Positions 1 through 8,116 of a stretch of DNA of 41,663 nucleotides are shown in pieces. This stretch comes from Betaproteobacteria bacterium (lineage in GTDB: Bacteria; Pseudomonadota; Gammaproteobacteria; Burkholderiales; Usitatibacteraceae), in the NCBI GenBank assembly GCA_016708825.1, contig JADJEZ010000018.1:1-41663 (forward strand), given 5' to 3'. A program made the translations under genes and the position numbers. Below the pieces are notes generated by a model, which was given only the letters and a program-made list of their open reading frames with translations, was not told the origin of the DNA and searched no databases. Position 1 is the stretch's first letter. Each line of letters starts with the position of its first letter.

Positions 1-126
1 GAGGACGCCCTTCGCGCGGCGCTCGCCTGCGGCAGGCCGGCGATCGTCGACGTGATGGTGGACCCGGCCGCGCTCTACAGCTTCCGGCGCGACTCCTTCA
101 AGCATCGCGCCGGGGATCCGAAGTAG
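1..126 (+). CDS. C-terminal end of a thiamine-diphosphate-dependent enzyme (partial)
   Basis: The open frame enters from the left edge and ends at TAG (124-126), leaving 41 residues. The tail contains GRPAIVDVMVDPAALYSF followed by RRDSFKHR, which resembles the last helix and strand of the C-terminal pyrophosphate-binding domain of acetolactate synthase or benzoylformate decarboxylase-like enzymes ('.kPaliDv.vdp'). The exact substrate cannot be told from this fragment. The next gene starts three bases after the stop, so the two are probably co-transcribed in a catabolic operon. Confidence 0.6.
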   Translation, partial: EDALRAALACGRPAIVDVMVDPAALYSFRRDSFKHRAGDPK

Positions 127-129
127 CAG

Positions 130-1752
130 ATGGACGGACGTCGTTACGACTACATCGTCGTGGGCGCGGGTTCGGCGGGCGCGGTGCTCGCCGCGCGGCT
201 CACCGAGTCCGGCAGGCACCGCGTCCTGCTGCTCGAAGGCGGCGGCGAGGATCGCAACCCGTGGATCCACATCCCGCTGGGGGTCGGCAAGCTCCTCACC
301 GACGAGCGCTATGCGTGGCGGTTCGAGACCGAGCCACAGGAGCAGCTCGACGGGCAGCGGGTGTACTGGCCGCGCGGCAAGGTCCTCGGCGGCTCGAGCG
401 CGCTCAACGGCATGGCCTACGTTTGGGGGGATCCGGCGGAGTACGACGGCTGGCGGGACGCGGGACTCGCGGGCTGGGGGTTCGCCGACGTGACGCCCTA
501 CTTCCGGCGGATGGAGAGCAACGCGTTCACCCGCCAGGCCGGGCGCGGCCACGACGGACCCCTGCGCATCACCGACCGGAAGGTCCGCGACCGGGACGCG
601 CTTTCGGACGGTTTCGTGCAGGCATGCCGCGCCGCGGGAATCCCGGAAACACCCGACTACAACGTGGCGGGCTACGAGGGCGTCCGCTACCTCGAACAGA
701 CCGCCCACAAGGGTCGGCGCTGGAGCACGGCGGTCGCCTACCTTCGCGAAGCCCGCAGGCGCCGAAACCTCGAGATCGAGACCAGGGCCGTCGCCTCGCG
801 CATTCTCCTCGACGGCGCTTCAGCGAGCGGCGTGGAGTTCCTGAAGGAGGGGCGGCTGCGGCAGGCGCTTGCATTGCGCGAGGTGATCGTGTGCGCCGGC
901 GCGATCCAGTCCCCGCAGCTGCTCGAACTCTCCGGGATCGGGGACGCTGCCCGCCTCACCGCCCTGGGAATTCCCGTCGCGGCCCACCGGCCTGCGGTGG
1001 GCGAGCATCTCATCGACCACCTGCAACTGCGCTGCACCTACGAATGCCGCCTGCCGATCACGATCAACGACGTCGTGCGCAGCCTCCGGCACCGGGTCGC
1101 GGTCGGCCTGCAGTACCTCCTCACGCGCAGGGGACTGATGGCGGGCACCTCGTCCACGGCGCACGCGATCACGCGCACCGCCTGCGATGCCGGCCGGCCC
1201 GACGTGATGATCCGCATCTACCACATCAGCGGCAAGGACCGGTACTCGCGCTCGCCCGGCGCCGGCATCGATCCCTTCCCCGGTTTCTCCCTCGGCGGCT
1301 TCCAGCTCCACCCCCGCTCCCGGGGCTCGATCCACGCGCGATCCCGCGACCCGCTCGAGCACCCGCGGATCGAGCCGAACTACTTCGCCGACGAGCATGA
1401 CCGCGCCACGGGCCTCGCCATGCTGCGGCTCATCCAGCGGGTCGCGGAGCAACCCGCGCTCAAGTCGCTCATCGTGAGGCAGACGCGTCCCGGCACCGAG
1501 GTCGTGGGCGACGAGGCGCTCATGGCGTACGCGCGCGGCTGCGGGCAGACCGCCTGGCACACCGTCGGCACCTGCCGCATGGGCACGGGGATGGACTCCG
1601 TGGTCGATGCCCGGCTTCGTGTGCACGGCATGGGAAAGCTGCGCGTGGCCGACGCATCGGTGATGCCGACGATCCCCTCGTCGAACACCAACGCCCCATC
1701 GATCATGATCGGGGAGAAGGCCTCCGACCTCGTCCTGGACGACGCGACCTGA
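130..1752 (+). CDS. GMC-family FAD-dependent oxidoreductase (choline/alcohol dehydrogenase-like)
   Basis: This 540-residue protein has the normal length for glucose-methanol-choline oxidoreductases, which oxidise alcohols using FAD. The N-terminal Rossmann motif is VVGAGSAGAVLAARL (about residues 10-24) with the acidic end LLLEGG. GMC signature 1 follows (PRGKVLGGSSALNG), then signature 2 (CAGAIQSPQLLELSGIG). The catalytic pair is visible as His477 in AWHTVGTCRMG and Asn521 in SNTNAPSIM, with the spacing of 44 seen in choline oxidase. No signal peptide is seen, so it should be cytoplasmic. It starts three bases after the upstream ThDP-enzyme stop. The substrate is unknown; family relatives include BetA and AlkJ. 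The ATG at 130 puts the Rossmann fold right at the N-terminus as expected. Confidence 0.9.
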   Translation: MDGRRYDYIVVGAGSAGAVLAARLTESGRHRVLLLEGGGEDRNPWIHIPLGVGKLLTDERYAWRFETEPQEQLDGQRVYWPRGKVLGGSSALNGMAYVWGDPAEYDGWRDAGLAGWGFADVTPYFRRMESNAFTRQAGRGHDGPLRITDRKVRDRDALSDGFVQACRAAGIPETPDYNVAGYEGVRYLEQTAHKGRRWSTAVAYLREARRRRNLEIETRAVASRILLDGASASGVEFLKEGRLRQALALREVIVCAGAIQSPQLLELSGIGDAARLTALGIPVAAHRPAVGEHLIDHLQLRCTYECRLPITINDVVRSLRHRVAVGLQYLLTRRGLMAGTSSTAHAITRTACDAGRPDVMIRIYHISGKDRYSRSPGAGIDPFPGFSLGGFQLHPRSRGSIHARSRDPLEHPRIEPNYFADEHDRATGLAMLRLIQRVAEQPALKSLIVRQTRPGTEVVGDEALMAYARGCGQTAWHTVGTCRMGTGMDSVVDARLRVHGMGKLRVADASVMPTIPSSNTNAPSIMIGEKASDLVLDDAT

Positions 1753-1762
1753 CCCTTCCGCG

Positions 1763-1783
1763 GCCCGCGCGGAGCACGCGGGC
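1763..1783. terminator. Candidate bidirectional hairpin between convergent genes
   Basis: GCCCGCG (1763-1769) and CGCGGGC (1777-1783) form a perfect 7-bp stem with a 7-base loop. It sits in the 31-base gap between the convergent GMC oxidoreductase and sdaA stops. There is no clear T-run on either side, so this is a weak terminator call based on position and symmetry. Confidence 0.35.
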
Positions 1784-3175
1784 TCAGCACTCGACGATGT
1801 TCACCGCGAGGCCGCCGCGCGCCGTTTCCTTGTACTTGGTCATCATGTCCGCGCCCGTCTCGCGCATGGTCTTGATGACCTTGTCGAGGCTCACGTGGTG
1901 GTTGCCGTCGCCGCGCAGCGCCATGCGCGCCGCGTTGATCGCCTTCACCGAGGCGATCGCGTTGCGCTCGATGCACGGGATCTGCACCAGGCCGCCGACC
2001 GGGTCGCAGGTCAGGCCCAGGTGGTGCTCCATGGCGATCTCGGCCGCGTTCTCCACCTGCGCCGGCGTGCCCCCCGTGACCGCGCACAGCGCGCCCGCCG
2101 CCATGGAGCAGGCCACACCCACCTCCCCCTGGCAGCCGACCTCCGCGCCGGAGATCGAGGCGTTCTCCTTGTAGAGGATCCCGATCGCGCCGGCGGTGAG
2201 GAGAAAATCGATCACGCCCGCGTCGCTCGAGCCGCGCACGAACCGGCGGTAATAGTGCAGCACCGCCGGGATGATACCGGCCGCGCCGTTCGTGGGCGCG
2301 GTGACCACGCGCCCGCCCGCGGCGTTCTCCTCGTTCACCGCCAGCGCGTAGAGGTTCACCCAGTCCATCACCTGCAGCGGGTCGCTCGCGGCATCCGCGT
2401 GGTCCGTCTCCAGCGCGCGAAAGAGCGCGGCGGCGCGGCGCTTCACCTTGAACCCGCCCGGCAGCACCCCCTCGGTGCGGCAGCCGCGCGCCACGCAATC
2501 CTGCATGACGCGCCAGATGCGCAGGAGTTCGCGATCGATCGCGGCATCGTCTCGCCAGTGGTTCTCGTTTTCGCGCATGAGCCTCGCGATCGAGCATCCG
2601 AGGCGCTCGGTTTCCGCCAGCAGTTGCGCCCCGCTGTGGAACTGGTGCGCGAGGACGGTGGTGTCGGGCGCGATGGCCTTGTGGCGCGAGCCGTCCGCCG
2701 CCGCTTCCTCGCTCACGACGAACCCGCCGCCGACCGAGTAGTACGTCTGCGCATGGATCTCGGCGTCCCCGGCGTCGAGGGCGGCGAAGCGCATGCCGTT
2801 GGCGTGGAACGCGAGGCTCTTGCGGCGGTGGAAGATCACGTCGCGTGACTCGTCGAAGGCGATCTCGCGCTCGCCGGCGATGGAGAGGCGGCGATCTTCC
2901 CGGATGGCCGCGAGCATCGCCGGAATGGCCTCCACGTCCACCAGGTCGGGCTCGTGCCCGGCAAGGCCCAGGAGCACCGCCTTGTCGCTGCCGTGCCCCT
3001 TGCCGGTGGCACCGAGGGACCCGTAGAGCTCGACCCGGATGCGCACGACGGCCTTCAGCGCGCCCTGTCCCGCGAGCCGGTGGCCGAACATGCGCGCGGC
3101 GCGCATCGGGCCGACGGTGTGCGAGCTCGAGGGCCCGATGCCGATCTTGAAGAGGTCGAAGACGCTGACGGCCAA
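1784..3175 (-). CDS. sdaA: L-serine ammonia-lyase (iron-sulfur L-serine dehydratase), single chain
   Basis: It deaminates L-serine to pyruvate and ammonia with a catalytic [4Fe-4S] cluster in the cytoplasm. The 463-residue chain joins both domains: an N-terminal beta domain beginning SVFDLFKIGIGPSSSHTVGP and a C-terminal alpha domain. Cys348, Cys390 and Cys401 (in GAEVGCQGE, LGLTCDPVGG and QIPCIERN) show the 42/11 spacing of the cluster ligands of characterised single-chain enzymes. TAPTNGAAGIIPAVL is a further family motif. The ATG at 3175 gives the canonical N-terminus. It is divergent from an RpiR-type regulator, and the shared intergenic region carries promoter-like sequences and inverted repeats, so control by that regulator is plausible but inferred. 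Confidence 0.95.
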   Translation of the reverse strand: MAVSVFDLFKIGIGPSSSHTVGPMRAARMFGHRLAGQGALKAVVRIRVELYGSLGATGKGHGSDKAVLLGLAGHEPDLVDVEAIPAMLAAIREDRRLSIAGEREIAFDESRDVIFHRRKSLAFHANGMRFAALDAGDAEIHAQTYYSVGGGFVVSEEAAADGSRHKAIAPDTTVLAHQFHSGAQLLAETERLGCSIARLMRENENHWRDDAAIDRELLRIWRVMQDCVARGCRTEGVLPGGFKVKRRAAALFRALETDHADAASDPLQVMDWVNLYALAVNEENAAGGRVVTAPTNGAAGIIPAVLHYYRRFVRGSSDAGVIDFLLTAGAIGILYKENASISGAEVGCQGEVGVACSMAAGALCAVTGGTPAQVENAAEIAMEHHLGLTCDPVGGLVQIPCIERNAIASVKAINAARMALRGDGNHHVSLDKVIKTMRETGADMMTKYKETARGGLAVNIVEC

Positions 3176-3261
3176 GGTTCACTCCCGCGTTTCGAGGGGT
3201 TTCGAGCGCCTTGCTGCCCGACCTGGGCGTTTCCGTCCAGCCGGCTGGCGCGAGTTGGCAA

Positions 3262-3290
3262 AAATTATTGCATATCCCGGTGCATTGCAA
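3262..3290 (-). promoter_or_regulatory. Candidate sdaA promoter
   Basis: Read on the minus strand, TTGCAA (3285-3290) is followed after 15 bases by AATAAT (3264-3269), or after 17 bases by TAATTT (3262-3267). It lies about 90 bases upstream of the sdaA ATG in an AT-rich patch that stands out from the GC-rich background. The match is moderate. Confidence 0.4.
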
Positions 3291-3291
3291 T
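3267..3291. promoter_or_regulatory. Candidate operator: ATTGCA-N13-TGCAAT inverted repeat
   Basis: ATTGCA (3267-3272) and TGCAAT (3286-3291) form an inverted repeat. The right half also lies within the palindrome ATTGCAAT (3284-3291). It overlaps the candidate sdaA promoter and shares the TTGCA core with the repeat at 3324-3340, consistent with two sites for one regulator. Binding by the adjacent RpiR-type protein is inferred. Confidence 0.4.
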
Positions 3292-3296
3292 TTTTT

Positions 3297-3325
3297 TTGC
3301 TGTTTCGGGTCGATTCTGGTAAGAT
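3297..3325 (+). promoter_or_regulatory. Sigma-70-type promoter of the RpiR-type regulator gene
   Basis: TTGCTG (3297-3302), a 17-base spacer and TAAGAT (3320-3325) make a good -35/-10 pair. It is directly upstream of the regulator gene, whose ATG is at 3360, giving a short leader of roughly 30 bases. Confidence 0.65.
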
Positions 3326-3340
3326 TTGCAAGGTGCAAAT
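3324..3340. promoter_or_regulatory. Candidate operator ATTTGCA-AGG-TGCAAAT overlapping the -10 box
   Basis: A perfect inverted repeat of 7-base arms with a 3-base spacer (3324-3330 and 3334-3340) overlaps the -10 element of the rpiR promoter and the likely transcription start. That position suits autorepression by the RpiR-type protein encoded just downstream. Confidence 0.5.
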
Positions 3341-3359
3341 TCAACTACAAGGGGGACGC

Positions 3360-4274
3360 ATGGTACGCGAGAACCCCCGCCAGCCCTCCCCGCCGAAGAC
3401 CCTCGAACAGCTGCGCAGCTTTGTCGCCGACATCCAGTCGCGCAAGGTGGCGCTGCGGCTCGGCGCCCGCGCGGGCAAGGCCCTCGCGAGCATCGTCGAG
3501 TCTCCCAGCCAGACCGCGATCTGCTCGATTTCCGAGGTTGCCGAAGCCGCGGGCGTGAACGCGTCCACGCTCACGCGCCTGTCGAAGAAGCTCGGCTACA
3601 GCGGCTTCAACGAGTTCCAGGACGTCTTCCGCAACCACGTGGCGGACCGGCAACACTACTACAGCGAGCACGTGCGCAGGCTGCTGCGCGGCGGCAAGGA
3701 CGCCACCTCGCACACCCTGGCCGAGCGGATCGCCGAGGACGAGGTGGGCAACATCTACGGCACGCTGCAGGGGCTCGAGGCTCCCGCGCTGGAGGCTGCG
3801 GCGCAGCGCCTGATCCGGGCGCGCCGGGTGCGCGCCTACGGCGCGAGGCAGATGCACGCCGTGGCCTGCTTCCTGTCCTATGGCCTGGGCATGCTGCGCA
3901 GCGACGTGGGGCTGCTCGCGAGCGCCGAGCAGGGCATGGCCCACGGGCTCGCGCAGCTGGACAAGGACGACGTCGTGATCGTGGTCGGCTGCACGCCGAA
4001 CACGCGCGGCACGGTGGAGACGGCGCGCGCCGCCGGCGGCCAGGGCATGGAGGTCATCGCGCTCACCGACTCGCGCGCCTCGCCGCTTGCCGCGGTCGCG
4101 AGCCACGCATTCGTCTGCGAGTCCGGAGGGACGTTTTTCGGCAACCACACCGCCGCGCTCTTCGTGGTGGCGGAGATCCTGCTCACCACCGTCGCCGAGC
4201 AGCTCGGCGTGCGCTCGGTGCAGCAGTTGCGGCGCCGCGAGGCGCTCAACAGTGAACTCGGGGTCGAGTTCTAG
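3360..4274 (+). CDS. RpiR-family transcriptional regulator (HTH + SIS domain)
   Basis: The 304-residue protein has the RpiR layout. An N-terminal helix-turn-helix is seen around residues 55-90 (SISEVAEAAGVNASTLTRLS, then KKLGYSGFNEFQ). A C-terminal sugar-isomerase (SIS) domain includes RVRAYGARQM, KDDVVIVVGCTPNTRGTVE and VIALTDSRASPLA. SIS domains usually bind phosphosugars, but RpiR relatives next to TRAP transporters and amino- or hydroxy-acid catabolism genes are common. The ATG at 3360 is chosen because AAGGGGG (3349-3355) sits 4 bases upstream and because it begins the HTH domain at the usual distance. The open frame continues further upstream but without family similarity. It diverges from sdaA and precedes a TAXI-TRAP operon; either could be its target. 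Confidence 0.9.
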   Translation: MVRENPRQPSPPKTLEQLRSFVADIQSRKVALRLGARAGKALASIVESPSQTAICSISEVAEAAGVNASTLTRLSKKLGYSGFNEFQDVFRNHVADRQHYYSEHVRRLLRGGKDATSHTLAERIAEDEVGNIYGTLQGLEAPALEAAAQRLIRARRVRAYGARQMHAVACFLSYGLGMLRSDVGLLASAEQGMAHGLAQLDKDDVVIVVGCTPNTRGTVETARAAGGQGMEVIALTDSRASPLAAVASHAFVCESGGTFFGNHTAALFVVAEILLTTVAEQLGVRSVQQLRRREALNSELGVEF

Positions 4275-4405
4275 CAGCGCGACCCTTCAGGGAGCGGACG
4301 CAGGTTCGAGCACTTTCTTGGCAGGATACCGGGCGTTTCGCGCGAACGCGGGCCACGAGCCCGCAGCAGATGTCGTCAACCACAGCAGAAGAGGAGTCAA
4401 GGACC

Positions 4406-5386
4406 ATGGGTAAAGTTTCCAAGATGTTCGGCGCACTGGCAGCAGTCGCCTTCGCGGGAGCGCTGGCCGCGCCCGGCGTGGCGATCGCGCAGCAGAAGTT
4501 CATCACCATCGGCACCGGTGGCGTGACCGGCGTCTACTACGCCGCGGGCGGCGCGATCTGCCGCCTGGTGAACAAGGACCGCAAGAACCACGGCATCCGC
4601 TGTTCCGTGGAGAGCACCGGCGGCTCGGTCTACAACATCAACACCATCCGCGCCGGCGAGCTCGACATGGGCGTGGCCCAGTCCGACTGGCAGTACCACT
4701 CCATGAAGGGCACGAGCGCCTTCAAGGACCAGGGCGCGTTCGGCGAGCTGCGCGCGGTCTTCTCGATCCACCCGGAGCCGTTCACGGTCCTGGTGCGCAA
4801 GGAAGCGGGCGTGAAGACCTTCGCGGACCTGAAGGGCAAGCGCTTCAACGTCGGCAACCCCGGCTCCGGCACGCGCGCCTCCATGGAAGAGCTGCTCGGC
4901 GCGATGGGCTGGACGATGGGCAGCTTCTCGCTCGCCTCGGAACTCAAGGCCGACGAGCACGGCGCCGCGCTCTGCGACAACAAGATCGACGGCTTCTTCT
5001 ACGGCGTGGGCCACCCCTCGGCCAACATCCAGGACCCGACCACCACCTGCGGCGCGAAGCTGGTCTCCGTGACCGGCCCGGCGGTCGACAAGCTCCTGAA
5101 GGGAAGCCCGTACTACGCGAAGGCGACGATCGCCGGCGGCCTCTATGCCGGCAACCCGGACCCGACGCAGACCTACGGCGTGCTGGCGACCTTCGTCTCC
5201 TCGAGCAAGGTCCCGGCCGAGTACGTCTACCAGGTCGTGAAGGCGGTCTTCGAGAATTTCGACGACTTCAAGAAGCTGCACCCGGCCTTTGCGCACCTCG
5301 ATCCGAAGAGCATGATCAAGGACGGGCTCTCGGCGCCGCTGCATGACGGCGCGGTGAAGTACTACAAGGAAAAGGGCTGGATGTAA
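4406..5386 (+). CDS. TAXI-family TRAP transporter solute-binding receptor
   Basis: This periplasmic receptor delivers a small, probably carboxylate, solute to the TRAP permease encoded next. The ATG at 4406 gives a 326-residue protein with a Sec signal peptide (MGKVSKMF, then a hydrophobic stretch ending near GVAIAQQ). Purine-rich GAGGAG/AAGGA lies just upstream; an earlier ATG at 4370 would bury the signal. Mature family motifs are FITIGTGGVTGVYYAAGGAI near the N-terminus, SVYNINTIRAGELDMGVAQSD, and later NVGNPGSGTRASMEELL. A strong hairpin-T tract follows the gene, suggesting the receptor transcript mostly ends there. The ligand is not predictable from sequence alone; glutamate, succinate and taurine-like ligands are known for other TAXI receptors. 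Confidence 0.92.
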   Translation: MGKVSKMFGALAAVAFAGALAAPGVAIAQQKFITIGTGGVTGVYYAAGGAICRLVNKDRKNHGIRCSVESTGGSVYNINTIRAGELDMGVAQSDWQYHSMKGTSAFKDQGAFGELRAVFSIHPEPFTVLVRKEAGVKTFADLKGKRFNVGNPGSGTRASMEELLGAMGWTMGSFSLASELKADEHGAALCDNKIDGFFYGVGHPSANIQDPTTTCGAKLVSVTGPAVDKLLKGSPYYAKATIAGGLYAGNPDPTQTYGVLATFVSSSKVPAEYVYQVVKAVFENFDDFKKLHPAFAHLDPKSMIKDGLSAPLHDGAVKYYKEKGWM

Positions 5387-5404
5387 GCTCTCGATAGGCG
5401 AAAG

Positions 5405-5437
5405 CAGGCCGGGCAGCATTCGCCCGGCCTGTTTTTT
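5405..5437 (+). terminator. Intrinsic terminator between receptor and permease genes
   Basis: CAGGCCGGGC (5405-5414), a 7-base loop and GCCCGGCCTG (5422-5431) form a perfect 10-bp GC-rich stem followed by six T (5432-5437). It lies 18 bases after the receptor stop and about 70 before the permease start. Partial read-through would give much more receptor than permease. Confidence 0.85.
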
Positions 5438-5505
5438 GCCCGTTTTGCGCAGCCGGCCCGCCTGAGGAGGCGGCCCGACGACGTTCACGCGTTGCAGGAG
5501 GGGAC

Positions 5506-8106
5506 ATGGCCGACCATAAAAACGACACCGCCGCACCCGACCAGGCCAATCTGCAGGAAATGGTGGCGGAATCCGACACCGGGGGCCGCGCCCCCACCGA
5601 CTTCATGGCCAAGGCGCTGCTCGGCGTGGCGCTCGCCTGGTCGCTGTTCCAGCTCTGGTACGCCTCGCCCCTGCCCTTCGTGGTGGGTTTCTTCGTCTTC
5701 AACGACACGGAGGCGCGCTCGATCCACCTCGCCTTCGCGATCTTCCTCGCCTTCACCTCGTATCCTGCGTTCCGGCGCTCGCCGCGCGCCTACGTCCCGG
5801 CGATCGACTGGGTACTTGCCGGGGCTGGCGCTTTCTGCGCGGCCTACATCTTCCTCTTCTACGCGCAGCTCTCGACCCGGCCGGGGCAGCCGACGACGAT
5901 GGACCTCGTCACGGCGCTCGTCGGCATGGTCCTGCTGCTCGAGGCCGCGCGGCGCGCGCTCGGCCCGGCCATGGCGATCGTGGCGATCTTCTTCCTCGGC
6001 TACGTCTTCGGCGGGCCGTACATGCCCGACATGATCGCGCACAAGGGCGCCTCGCTCTCCAAGGCGATGTCGCACCAGTGGCTCACCACCGAGGGCGTGT
6101 TCGGCATCGCGCTCGGGGTGTCCACGAGCTTCATATTCCTGTTCGTGCTCTTCGGTTCGCTGCTAGACAAGGCGGGCGCGGGCAACTACTTCATCAAGTC
6201 GGCTTTCGCGCTGCTCGGCCACATGCGCGGCGGCCCCGCCAAGGCGGCCGTGGTGTCCTCCGCGGCCACGGGAATCATCTCGGGCTCCTCGATCGCGAAC
6301 GTCGTCACCACGGGCACCTTCACGATCCCGCTCATGAAGCGCGTGGGCTACCGCCCCGACCAGGCGGGTGCGGTGGAGGTGTCGAGCTCCGTCAACGGCC
6401 AGATCATGCCGCCGGTGATGGGCGCGGCCGCGTTCCTGATGGTCGAGTACGTCGGCATCTCCTACACGCAGGTGATCAAGCACGCGTTCCTCCCGGCGAT
6501 CATCTCCTACATCGCGCTCTTCTACATCGTCCACCTGGAGGCCCTGAAGGCGGACCTCCAGGGCCTGCCGCGGCGCACGCAGGCAACGATCGGCCAGCGC
6601 CTCGTCTCCTTCGTGATGACGGTGGCGGGCTTCGTGGTCCTCTCGGGCGTCGTGTACTACGGCATCGGCTGGATCAAGGTCGCCTTTCCCGACGCCGCCA
6701 TCTACCTCGTGGGCGTGCTGCTGTTCGGTGCGTACTTCGGCCTGCTCTGGTACGGCGCGAAGCAGCCCGCGCTCGAACTCGACGATCCCGACGCCCCGGT
6801 GTTCGAGCTGCCCGAGACGGGGCCGACGCTCAAGTCCGGCCTGCACTACCTGCTGTCGGTGGTGGTGCTGATCTGGTGCCTGATGGTCGAGCAGCTCTCG
6901 CCGGGGCTCTCGGCCTTCTGGGCCACGCTCTTCATGATCGCGATCCTGGTTAACCAGCGCCCGCTCACGGCCTTCTTCCGCGGCAAGGGCGCGTATGGCG
7001 CCGCGGTGAAGCTCGGTTTCGGCGAGCTTCTCGATGGCCTCGTCGTCGGCGCGCGCAACATGATCGGCATCGGTGTTGCGACCGCCGCCGCCGGGATCAT
7101 CGTCGGCACGGTCTCCCTTACGGGGATCGGGTTGGTGATGACGGAACTGGTCGAGCTGATCTCCGGCGGCAACCTGATGATCATGCTGCTGCTGGTGGCG
7201 GTGATCAGCCTGATCCTGGGCATGGGCCTGCCGACCACCGCCAACTACATCGTCGTCTCGACGCTGATGGCGCCGGTGGTGGTGGAGCTCGGCGCGCAGA
7301 GCGGCCTTATCGTGCCGCTGATCGCGGTGCACATGTTCGTCTTCTACTTCGGCCTGATGGCCGACGTCACACCTCCCGTGGGGCTCGCGTCCTTCGCGGC
7401 GGCCGCGATCGCGCGAACCGACCCGATCAAGACCGGCGTCACGGCCTTCTTCTACAGCATGCGCACGGCGATCCTGCCGTTCCTCTTCATCTTCAACACG
7501 CAGCTCTTGATGATCGGCATCGACAGCACGCTCCACCTGGTGATGACCGTCGTGAGCGCCACGGTGGCGATGCTGCTCTTCGCCGCGGCCACCCAGGGGT
7601 TCTTCTTCGTGAAGAGCCGCTGGTACGAATCGGCCGCGCTCCTGCTCATCACCTTCACGCTGTTCCGGCCCGGCTACTGGTGGGACATGGCCTACCCTCC
7701 CTTCGAGAACGTCCCGGCCTCCCGGATGATGGAGGTGGCCGAGGCCAAGCCCGCGAACGCGAACATGCGCGTGTGGGTCGAGGGCGAGACGATCGAGGGC
7801 AAGGCCGTGAAGAAAGGCGTGCTGCTGCCCATGGGCGAGAAGGGCCCGGCCCGCGAGCGACTGAAGAAAGTGGGCCTCACGATCATGACCCTGGGCGACG
7901 AGATCAGCGTCGGTGCGGTCGCCTTCGGCAGCCGGGCGGAGAAGCTCGGCCTCGAGAACGGCTTCAAGTTCACCGGCATCGAGGTGCCCACGGAGCGCCC
8001 CGACAAGGAATGGATGTTCCTGCCTGCGCTCGCGCTGCTCGGGCTGGTCATCGCGCTGCAGCGCATGCGGGGCGCGAAAGCATCACGGGCGAAGGCTTCA
8101 CCCTGA
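5506..8106 (+). CDS. Fused TRAP transporter permease (DctQ-DctM type, with C-terminal DUF3394)
   Basis: The 866-residue inner-membrane protein fuses the small and large TRAP permease subunits and partners the preceding TAXI receptor in Na+- or H+-driven uptake. An N-terminal set of hydrophobic helices (about residues 30-180) is followed by the large DctM-like domain, with motifs GIISGSSIANVVTTGTFTIP, SSSVNGQIMPPVMGAAAFL, LGMGLPTTANYIVVSTLMAP and GLMADVTPPVGLASFAA. After about residue 720 comes a soluble stretch (MRVWVEGETIEGKAVKKGV, DEISVGAVAFGSRAEKLGL) and a last helix, matching the DUF3394 tail of TAXI-TRAP permeases. The ATG at 5506 follows AGGAGGGG (5496-5503). Confidence 0.95.
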   Translation: MADHKNDTAAPDQANLQEMVAESDTGGRAPTDFMAKALLGVALAWSLFQLWYASPLPFVVGFFVFNDTEARSIHLAFAIFLAFTSYPAFRRSPRAYVPAIDWVLAGAGAFCAAYIFLFYAQLSTRPGQPTTMDLVTALVGMVLLLEAARRALGPAMAIVAIFFLGYVFGGPYMPDMIAHKGASLSKAMSHQWLTTEGVFGIALGVSTSFIFLFVLFGSLLDKAGAGNYFIKSAFALLGHMRGGPAKAAVVSSAATGIISGSSIANVVTTGTFTIPLMKRVGYRPDQAGAVEVSSSVNGQIMPPVMGAAAFLMVEYVGISYTQVIKHAFLPAIISYIALFYIVHLEALKADLQGLPRRTQATIGQRLVSFVMTVAGFVVLSGVVYYGIGWIKVAFPDAAIYLVGVLLFGAYFGLLWYGAKQPALELDDPDAPVFELPETGPTLKSGLHYLLSVVVLIWCLMVEQLSPGLSAFWATLFMIAILVNQRPLTAFFRGKGAYGAAVKLGFGELLDGLVVGARNMIGIGVATAAAGIIVGTVSLTGIGLVMTELVELISGGNLMIMLLLVAVISLILGMGLPTTANYIVVSTLMAPVVVELGAQSGLIVPLIAVHMFVFYFGLMADVTPPVGLASFAAAAIARTDPIKTGVTAFFYSMRTAILPFLFIFNTQLLMIGIDSTLHLVMTVVSATVAMLLFAAATQGFFFVKSRWYESAALLLITFTLFRPGYWWDMAYPPFENVPASRMMEVAEAKPANANMRVWVEGETIEGKAVKKGVLLPMGEKGPARERLKKVGLTIMTLGDEISVGAVAFGSRAEKLGLENGFKFTGIEVPTERPDKEWMFLPALALLGLVIALQRMRGAKASRAKASP

Positions 8107-8116
8107 GGGAGAGACC

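Noticed and set aside
4300..4360. Sigma-54 promoter upstream of the TAXI receptor (TTGGCA...)
   Set aside because: The downstream GC element of the -12 box is absent at the required spacing.
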